Source: JBNJEM01 sp051745935 (lineage in GTDB: Bacteria > Planctomycetota > Planctomycetia > Pirellulales > Pirellulaceae). From it: a DNA stretch of 12,370 nucleotides. The stretch spans positions 1 to 12,370 of the forward strand of contig JBNJEM010000169.1 in NCBI GenBank assembly GCA_051745935.1. The letters are read 5' to 3'. The stretch's first letter is position 1, and each line of letters begins with the position of its first letter. The position numbers and the translations under genes are program-made. Below are positions 8,701 to 12,370 of this stretch, piece after piece. The notes below the pieces were generated by a model. That model saw nothing but the letters and a program-made list of their open reading frames with translations. It did not search any database and was not told where the DNA came from.

Positions 8701-9237
8701 GCCGTGCCGAGACGCGGTACGATGGGCCTTTGAGCCCATCAACGGGACGCCTTTGGCCGGTTCGGAGGCCGCTCGCACATCCAGAATCGGCAGCTCGTCA
8801 CGTTTCGGGGCGGGTTTCGAATCGGGCGAGGACGCGAACTCGGTAACCAAACCGGCGAGCAATCCCTCCGCGTGTTGAGCGACATCGGCGAATGTCAATT
8901 CGCACTCCCCCTTGGCCGCGCGGCGCCGTCCCAGCGTAATCAACCGGGACAGCCGCCCATAGGCTTCGCGATCCGTGACCCAAAGCACGAGCGGTGGGAA
9001 ATCGATCGGTGTAATTTCAGCGCCGATGATCAGATGTAAGCCGTGCGCCTTGGCCGCCGCGTGAGCCCGTACGACACCAGCCAGCGTATTGCGATCAGTA
9101 ATCGCCAAAGCACCGTAACCGAGTTCCACCGCTCGATCAACCAATTCTTGAGGATGGGACGCCCCCTCCAAGAACGAGAAGTTCGTCTTGCAGTGCAATT
9201 CGGCGTACGAGAACGATGATGAACGGTTATGCCCCAC
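5776..9237 (-). CDS. dnaE2: Error-prone DNA polymerase III alpha subunit DnaE2 (ImuC)
   Basis: This 1153-residue protein is the translesion polymerase of the ImuA-ImuB-DnaE2 mutasome, which copies damaged DNA during the SOS response. The N-terminal PHP domain begins AELHCKTNFSFLEGASHP (residues 12-29). Its metal-site motif reads AITDRN (45-50), with Arg where DnaE1 has His, as is common in DnaE2. The palm has PDIDVDF (catalytic D456 and D458) and LLKVDCLALG (D605), so all three catalytic aspartates are present. QLPLF (1001-1005) matches a beta-clamp-binding peptide. The C-terminal OB fold runs from about 1053 (INVVTLGRLKRL...) to TLEDETGTANLL and beyond. The GTG at 9237 is chosen because no ATG lies between it and the conserved AELHC. 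Two insertions are unusual: about residues 134-206 inside the PHP region and about 871-921 before the ALRLGFCIIKGI motif. imuB lies upstream on the same strand with a small gene between. Expected DnaE2 length is somewhat shorter, in line with these insertions. Confidence 0.96.
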   Translation of the reverse strand: MGHNRSSSFSYAELHCKTNFSFLEGASHPQELVDRAVELGYGALAITDRNTLAGVVRAHAAAKAHGLHLIIGAEITPIDFPPLVLWVTDREAYGRLSRLITLGRRRAAKGECELTFADVAQHAEGLLAGLVTEFASSPDSKPAPKRDELPILDVRAASEPAKGVPLMGSKAHRTASRHGLSEARSNGLEPCRSMVDHSCRDTFQPPVGIISLTDEVLGQFRATFGDRGYLLAAFHRGCNDERVLGYLMERSGRGGIPLLASGNVLYHHPARMPLHDVLTGIRHGRAVSDACDLLQPNAQRHLQSLEEIDRAFSGVPEALRRTREVARQCAFSLDELRYEYPEELTPCGQSPIEYLRHLSWKGARRRYPDGIPDKVRRLIIHELALIQELHYEAYFLTVWDLVRFARRRDILCQGRGSAANSAVCFCLGITSVDPRHMDVLFERFVSRERNEAPDIDVDFEHERREEVLQYLYDKYGRERAGMTAVVITYRMRSAIRDVGKALGLSLDRVDALAKQLDGYATDSRLAQRCAEAGIDPRSETGRRLVHLVEELLGFPRHLSQHVGGMVITQGPLCELVPIENAAMDGRTVIQWDKDDLDTLGLLKVDCLALGMLSAIHRCFDMARRYYGQQLTLANIPLEDAAVYDMICRADTIGVFQIESRAQMSMLPRLKPRCYYDLVIEVAIVRPGPIQGNMVHPYLRRRTGEEPVTYPNAEIQEVLEKTLGIPLFQEQAMQMAVVAAGFTPGEADQLRRAMGAWRSPGTIDRFRNKLIAGMRQKGLSEEFAQQVFQRIRGFGEYGFPESHAASFALLVYVSAWLKYYYPGVFGAALINSQPMGFYSPSQLVRDARGHGVTVLPVDANSSFWECTLERLADMESQHGSHDASCRRSPTSKSTTSARTHYTTKQTEGQRGPRANTATAGSRMALRLGFCIIKGIPRSAVTRIEQTREQGGQFRSLADFTRRTSMERSLVMRLAEADVFQSLKRDRRSALWEALDQDRHIEQLPLFQSLAADGDPSADLPRLTEQEEVFSDYMTAGLSLRAHPLSFHRPSLDKINVVTLGRLKRLQHKRQVRIAGLVQLRQRPSTAKGITFVTLEDETGTANLLIHPTTWQQYYQVARHCAAWLVHGRMERKYDVIHVVVRKLEDLSVYLANTT
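6475..6627 (-). other. In-frame low-complexity insertion in DnaE2 (C-terminal linker)
   Basis: This segment encodes about 50 residues (871-921) rich in Ser, Thr, Arg and Gln, placed between WECTLE and MALRLGFCIIKGI. In most DnaE2 proteins those two motifs lie almost next to each other. The insertion therefore looks like a flexible loop or disordered linker. Boundaries are approximate and rest on family memory rather than on an alignment. Confidence 0.5.
8620..8838 (-). other. In-frame insertion in the DnaE2 PHP domain
   Basis: Residues about 134-206 (from EFASSPDSK to CRDTFQPP) interrupt the PHP domain between the LLAGLVTEF strand and VGIISLTDEV. The segment is rich in Ser, Arg, Lys and Pro and has no recognised fold. 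The DNA here contains a perfect 7-bp hairpin, GATGGGC (8721-8727) with GCCCATC (8734-8740). Short hairpin-bearing inserts that stay in frame could come from an intergenic repeat that entered the gene, but origin is inference. Confidence 0.5.
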
Positions 9238-9353
9238 GGTGACCTGTAAAACCTCTAATATACCGGTCGCGGATGATTTTCTCCGCCGCGAGTCCGACCA
9301 ACGGGAGGACGGCTTGCGTCGGGCAGCTTTCCACCCGGAAAATCCAACCGCCT

Positions 9354-9365
9354 GAAATATAGTTC
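9354..9365 (-). promoter_or_regulatory. Possible LexA/SOS-like box upstream of dnaE2
   Basis: On the minus strand GAACTATATTTC differs at one conserved base from the GAAC-N4-GTTC pattern of Gram-positive and actinobacterial LexA boxes. It lies about 115 bases upstream of the dnaE2 start. dnaE2 is an SOS gene in many bacteria, so an operator here would make sense. The distance is long, the match is imperfect and the planctomycete LexA motif is not known to me, so this is speculative. Confidence 0.2.
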
Positions 9366-9497
9366 AAATTAATAGTTGTCGTCACACTATGCCCGCAATC
9401 CGTGTCTCATGACGGACTCCGCCAGTACTTCCAGTACTTCTCATGGATCGTGGGGAAGAATATCCGGATTTGATGTTCCCTTTACCGACTGTTTCGC

Positions 9498-9531
9498 CGC
9501 TGGCCCCGCGCCGGCGCAAGAGGGGCTGGCG
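9498..9531. repeat. GC-rich stem-loop in the dnaE2 upstream spacer
   Basis: CGCTGGCCCC at 9498-9507 pairs with GGGGCTGGCG at 9522-9531 through eight Watson-Crick and two G-T pairs. The loop contains GCGCCGGCGC (9508-9517), itself a perfect 10-bp palindrome. No T-run follows on either strand, so it is not a standard terminator. It may be a REP-like element. Confidence 0.5.
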
Positions 9532-9598
9532 ACTAAACACCCATGACACAACCACGCACATTTCCCATAATCCACCGGCTTTGCCGTTCCCCCCGTTT

Positions 9599-9630
9599 TG
9601 TCAGCTCCACCCGAGCTCGTTTCGGTGACA
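9599..9630. repeat. Imperfect hairpin sharing a core with the 5159-5286 repeat
   Basis: TGTCA (9599-9603) and TGACA (9626-9630) flank an inner imperfect stem (CACCCGA with TTCGGTG) around GCTCGT. The core CGAGCTCGTTTCG is nearly the same as CGAGCTCGTCTCG in the 60-bp repeat at 5227-5286, while the flanking stem sequences differ. The two may belong to one hairpin family with a conserved loop and a variable stem. Confidence 0.4.
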
Positions 9631-9770
9631 GTAGCTGTGGCAACTCGCTCAGCCCCACACGATTCATGTCCCCGCCGCGCGCCTAATACTTTTTTTCATC
9701 TGCCGGCTTCGTTGCCACGCCTAAAGCCGCCGACGCAGGCTCCTTTCACGGCATCCACGGTACCTATGCA

Positions 9771-10121
9771 TCACACCGGCAGCGAATGAAAAAACGCATT
9801 CAAATGTCGGCGGATATGAATCAGCTGGCGGGTGATGCCGACGGTACGTGAAACGGGCCAATAGTCCAAAGCCTGGGCAAGATATACCAGATGTTCGAGA
9901 CATACAAGAGCCCGCCGAGCACGTTCCAGCCCCTGCAAGAATTCAGTTGCATCGGACGAATAGTCAGTCGCAATGTGAACCGCGACGGCACGTGCCTCCT
10001 TCCGCAGGCTCGCCGCTAACTCAAAATGGTCATTCGTGTGCAAACCTTGCGTGGCCTGATAGATCTGATGTGTCAAGGAATTGGCTTGTTGCCATACCAG
10101 AAGTCGACGATAAGAACACAT
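9771..10121 (-). CDS. Four-helix-bundle protein, S23/TIGR02436 type
   Basis: This 116-residue, all-helical protein matches the four-helix-bundle family originally found encoded in 23S rRNA intervening sequences (S23, TIGR02436). The family pattern is visible: YRRLLVWQQANSLTHQIY at residues 4-21, FELAASLRKEARAVAVHIA at 33-51, where most members have a Q(I/L)RRAA-S-(V/I)-P-N-IAEG-like motif, and LERARRALVCLEHLVYLAQA at 65-84. The IAEG-type turn is replaced here by IATDYSS. The biochemical role of these proteins is not established; they form pentamers in solved structures. Start is the ATG at 10119-10121 with a weak GAGG upstream. The gene sits alone between imuB (482 bp upstream) and dnaE2 (533 bp downstream), with no rRNA nearby. 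Its placement looks like an insertion into a mutasome operon. Confidence 0.85.
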   Translation of the reverse strand: MCSYRRLLVWQQANSLTHQIYQATQGLHTNDHFELAASLRKEARAVAVHIATDYSSDATEFLQGLERARRALVCLEHLVYLAQALDYWPVSRTVGITRQLIHIRRHLNAFFHSLPV

Positions 10122-10473
10122 GGCATGTAAACCTCAGCCACAAAACAGCCGACCGCGGACAAGACGGAAACGTACGCGGTTCGAAGGACAAAGTGACGAT
10201 GACACCCGGAAGTCCGGATAAGCGGTCACTCAAAAACAACTCGCGCAATTCAACGTGCCTCCGAATGGCCTGGAACACTGGCTCCGCTCGCGATCCCCGT
10301 GTTGTGGCCAGGTAACGCCTCTTGCCGCTCGCTCGGGAAAGTGCCACCCTCCGAAAAATGCCGAACTTATTTCTGAGCCGTTCCTAACCGAAGCGTGAGT
10401 GACAACCCATCGGCGAATGCACGCATGGCAAATACGAAATCGGAAACACCACGCGCAAGCCACCAAGCACTAC
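10122..10473. other. Spacer between the heptamer array and the four-helix gene
   Basis: About 350 bp without a supported gene. Open frames here lack domains, ribosome binding sites and protein-like composition. I see no terminator for imuB in it. A promoter for the four-helix-bundle gene may be present, but no clear consensus boxes were found. Confidence 0.45.
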
Positions 10474-10592
10474 GCACTAAGAACAAGGAACAAGGAACAA
10501 GGAACAAGGAACAAGGAACAAGGAACAAAGAACAAGGAACAAAGAACAAGGAACAAAGAACAAGGAACAAAGAACAAGGAACAAAGAACTAA
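10474..10592. repeat. Heptamer tandem array (GAACAAG / GAACAAA)
   Basis: Fifteen perfect 7-bp units run from 10481 to 10585, flanked by degenerate units (GCACTAA at 10474-10480 and GAACTAA at 10586-10592). The last base of each unit varies: the first six units end in G, then units 7-15 alternate strictly A, G, A, G and so on, giving a 14-bp higher-order period. The plus strand contains no T inside the array. It lies a few bases past the imuB stop codon. Similar heptameric arrays are known in bacteria (for example STRR repeats of cyanobacteria), and I have the impression that this type often sits near four-helix-bundle genes. Translated frames give only monotonous peptides and are not genes. 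Confidence 0.95.
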
Positions 10593-10603
10593 GAACCGCC
10601 CGT

Positions 10604-12370
10604 TCATCCAAAGGTTCCATGCAAAAACCAGTTGCCATCCGTCAATTGGCGAAATACCCACAACCAGTGTCCGGACGCCGTTTCCAGACGGTAGTAATCC
10701 CGGCACACCGCGCGTCCTCGCCACCATCCGGTTTCAATCCGTTCGGGACCCCAGTAGCGGGCCACGCGATACGAGCGGTTGTCAAACAACAGCCGCGCGG
10801 GCGGTCCATCCGGCGCAAGGGCCACGACCGCCAAATCGAGCGGCGGGGATCGCAAGTGCAAAGGACGGATCAATCGACGGGCGAGCGGACGACGTTGCGC
10901 GTCCGAGCATGAGGAATGCCGACCTTTCGCTTTCATTGAGAGACGATGTTCCCGATGATGTGCGTGTTCCCTCTGAATTTTCGTTTGACCCGCTCCGTCC
11001 TTCCCTTGGTTCGACTTCCAGCGATGGCTTTTTCTTCTGGAATTTTTACGCCCATGTTGGGCTGAATATGGCATGGACGAGTGATTAGCGGTCACCGGCA
11101 CCTCGCGATACGCCAATTCAGGTTGTGCGTCGAAACATATATCGGCCCGCACGACATTCAGGGATCCCAAGCGACTACTAAGCCGATCCAAAAGCTGGCT
11201 CACATGGCGTGGGTCGTACCGCGTGGGCTCCGAAAACAGTTGGCGTTGACGAAACACCAGGGACGCGGTCAGCGAGGCCTCTAACACGATGTGTCGCACG
11301 GGTCCCGAAAACTTCACCCGCTCCAACCGCATCTCAAACAGTTTCCGTAGATGTTCCACGCACGTCGTGGGGTGAGACAATCCAATCCGGAAAGAAACAG
11401 GAGACGGAGAATCGTCGTTACGGGAGAGCGTTTTGAATGGCTGTTGGCAGGTGAGTCTACACGTACATTGTAGTATTCCCTTGCCTCGGTGACTCAAGGT
11501 ACGCGTGAGACGTTCGATTAGTGTACGGAAAACAGACTGAATCACTGCCCGATTCATGGTGGCGTGTTCCAAGGTCCAGTCTGTTTGAAAGGACGGCGGC
11601 GGGCGGTGAGTCATCAACACTTCATCAACCCGCCCAAAAGTCTGGTCCCACCGATGGAGCAATCCCTTCCCGAACCGGGAACATAAACTTGCACGAGGCA
11701 AACAGGCCAATTGACCAACCTGAAGGATCCCAAGCCTTTGTAACAAACCGTAAACATGCGGAGGAAGACGCAGCGATTGAACCGGCAAAAACCGCAGTAC
11801 CGTAAACGTTGCCTCTGATGGCACAACCAAAAACGATGAACTTGGCATTTCGGCCGGAGAAGCCATGGACGTTTCCCGTCCCTTGGACACGGCGCCGCCG
11901 TCGACGAGGTTGCTCTGGTTGGCAACGTGTTCGCCCCGATCCAGCCTTCCGTTGGCTGGACTCGCGGCGGACAATTTTCGGCGCGGCAAGGCTAAATCAG
12001 AACAGGTCGCCCCGTGATCCTGCCCATTGAGCACCATTGCTGCCTGACATGCAAAGCGAGCACATGCCCAGGCCGCCCCCAGCGTGTCCGCAACCGCGAC
12101 GCGTACCAGGTACCCGCGCCGTGAAAATGAGTCGGTAACCAGGCGAGCGAGTTGTGTTTCACTGCCGAAATAAGCTGAAACGTGAGTTACATCCAAATAC
12201 AAACAATCGCTTCGGCACTCCCGTGTTCGAGAAACACGTTCGAACGGATCGAGTGATTCAAAACCGACCAGGGGACTGAAGCACTCACACCATTCCGCCA
12301 ATCGTTCCAACTGTTCGGCGTCCGCTTGAGGATGATGTTCCGCGATATAAGGAGCGTAAGAATCGGAACC
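10604..12370 (-). CDS. imuB: ImuB, Y-family polymerase-like mutasome subunit (5' end outside window)
   Basis: The visible 588 residues are ImuB, the catalytically inactive Y-family protein that bridges the beta clamp and DnaE2 in mutasome-based translesion synthesis. The frame stays open to the right edge and its first 20 visible residues (ending EHHPQADAEQ) continue smoothly into LERLAEWCECFSPLVGFES. The N-terminus, including the usual start, is therefore missing, and the TTG at 12310 is not the start. The Y-family motif SIDEAYLDVT appears as SDCLYLDVT: the first Asp is kept and the catalytic Glu is Cys, as expected for ImuB. A helix-hairpin-helix-like part (LLQRLGILQVGQLACLPRA) and the C-terminal GPERIETGWWRG...CRDYYRLE module, typical of ImuB, follow. 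RQRQLFSEP may be the clamp-binding peptide. Two insertions, about 11831-12043 and 10886-11104, are not typical. imuA would be expected upstream, and dnaE2 follows on the same strand. Confidence 0.93.
   Translation of the reverse strand, partial: GSDSYAPYIAEHHPQADAEQLERLAEWCECFSPLVGFESLDPFERVSRTRECRSDCLYLDVTHVSAYFGSETQLARLVTDSFSRRGYLVRVAVADTLGAAWACARFACQAAMVLNGQDHGATCSDLALPRRKLSAASPANGRLDRGEHVANQSNLVDGGAVSKGRETSMASPAEMPSSSFLVVPSEATFTVLRFLPVQSLRLPPHVYGLLQRLGILQVGQLACLPRASLCSRFGKGLLHRWDQTFGRVDEVLMTHRPPPSFQTDWTLEHATMNRAVIQSVFRTLIERLTRTLSHRGKGILQCTCRLTCQQPFKTLSRNDDSPSPVSFRIGLSHPTTCVEHLRKLFEMRLERVKFSGPVRHIVLEASLTASLVFRQRQLFSEPTRYDPRHVSQLLDRLSSRLGSLNVVRADICFDAQPELAYREVPVTANHSSMPYSAQHGRKNSRRKSHRWKSNQGKDGAGQTKIQREHAHHREHRLSMKAKGRHSSCSDAQRRPLARRLIRPLHLRSPPLDLAVVALAPDGPPARLLFDNRSYRVARYWGPERIETGWWRGRAVCRDYYRLETASGHWLWVFRQLTDGNWFLHGTFG
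10886..11104 (-). other. Highly basic insertion in ImuB
   Basis: This segment encodes about 70 residues rich in Arg, Lys, His, Ser and Gln, with runs such as GRKNSRRKSHRWKSNQGKDG. It separates the little-finger region (ending ELAYREV) from the C-terminal RPLARRLIRPLHL...GWWRG module. It looks disordered and may bind nucleic acid through charge. Exact limits would need an alignment. Confidence 0.5.
11831..12043 (-). other. Low-complexity insertion in the ImuB catalytic-like domain
   Basis: About 70 residues, from VLNGQDHGA to SPAEMPSSS, lie between the CARFACQAA helix and FLVVPSEATFTVLRFLPVQSLRLP. In typical ImuB proteins this linker is short (from memory). The segment is rich in Gly, Ser, Asn and Ala with no visible motif and is probably a surface loop. 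Confidence 0.45.

Larger units (their letters stand above)
9238..9770. other. Spacer upstream of dnaE2 with hairpins
   Basis: About 530 bp without a supported gene, between the four-helix-bundle gene and dnaE2. It should hold a dnaE2 promoter. A minus-strand TATATT at 9262-9257, 20 bases upstream of the GTG start, could serve as a -10 element, but no good -35 was found. It also holds a possible SOS-like box (9354-9365), a 9-bp tandem duplication CCAGTACTT at 9422-9439, and the hairpins at 9498-9531 and 9599-9630. Confidence 0.5.

Noticed and set aside
10474..10592. CRISPR array
   Set aside because: The 7-bp units are directly contiguous with no spacers, so this is a tandem repeat.
10399..11088. 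A 229-codon plus-strand frame running through the heptamer array and into the imuB antisense
   Set aside because: Its first part is a monotonous translation of the 7-bp repeat and the rest is antisense to imuB; no domain or ribosome binding site is seen.
12308..12310. TTG as the imuB start codon
   Set aside because: The frame continues upstream to the right edge with ImuB-like residues, so the gene is partial at its 5' end.

Overview
The window looks like a chromosomal stretch from a Planctomycetes bacterium, most likely of the Pirellula/Rhodopirellula type. This is an inference. It rests on a short protein resembling a family I associate with planctomycetes, a large secreted polysaccharide-lyase-like protein with added carbohydrate-binding-like domains, long and hairpin-rich intergenic spaces, and a GC-rich mutasome cassette whose proteins carry large non-conserved insertions. 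All confident genes are on the minus strand, so the biological order runs from position 12370 down to 1.

Positions 12370 to 5776 hold the translesion-synthesis (mutasome) region. It begins with imuB, whose 5' end lies outside the window. A heptamer tandem array (GAACAAG/GAACAAA) starts four bases past the imuB stop. Next comes a small four-helix-bundle gene of the TIGR02436/S23 type, then a spacer of about 530 bp with hairpins, then dnaE2 (imuC), the error-prone DNA polymerase III alpha subunit. ImuB is the catalytically degenerate Y-family scaffold and DnaE2 is the polymerase. ImuA would be expected upstream, beyond 12370. DnaE2 keeps its three catalytic aspartates and a QLPLF clamp-binding-like peptide. 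It also carries one in-frame insertion in the PHP domain and another before the C-terminal helical region. ImuB has two comparable insertions.

Positions 5775 to 4779 form a non-coding spacer of about 1 kb. It contains two 60-bp direct repeats (68-bp period), each folding into two hairpins, and a strong hairpin in the leader of the next gene.

Positions 4778 to 1386 encode a secreted protein of 1130 residues: signal peptide, two beta-sandwich carbohydrate-binding-like domains, a helical (alpha/alpha) toroid and a C-terminal beta-rich domain. It resembles heparinase II/III or PL8-like lyases but I cannot place it in a known family. A clear rho-independent terminator follows it at about 1277-1306.

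Positions 1171 to 1 hold a short planctomycete-family protein, apparently cut by an in-frame stop, a spacer with a 10-bp inverted repeat, and a PIN-domain (VapC-like) toxin whose stop codon overlaps the start of a further gene running off the left edge.

The most unusual aspects are the mutasome operon split by a four-helix-bundle gene plus heptamer array, the insertions in both mutasome proteins, and the unclassified lyase. I found no wholly new system that can be asserted from the sequence alone.
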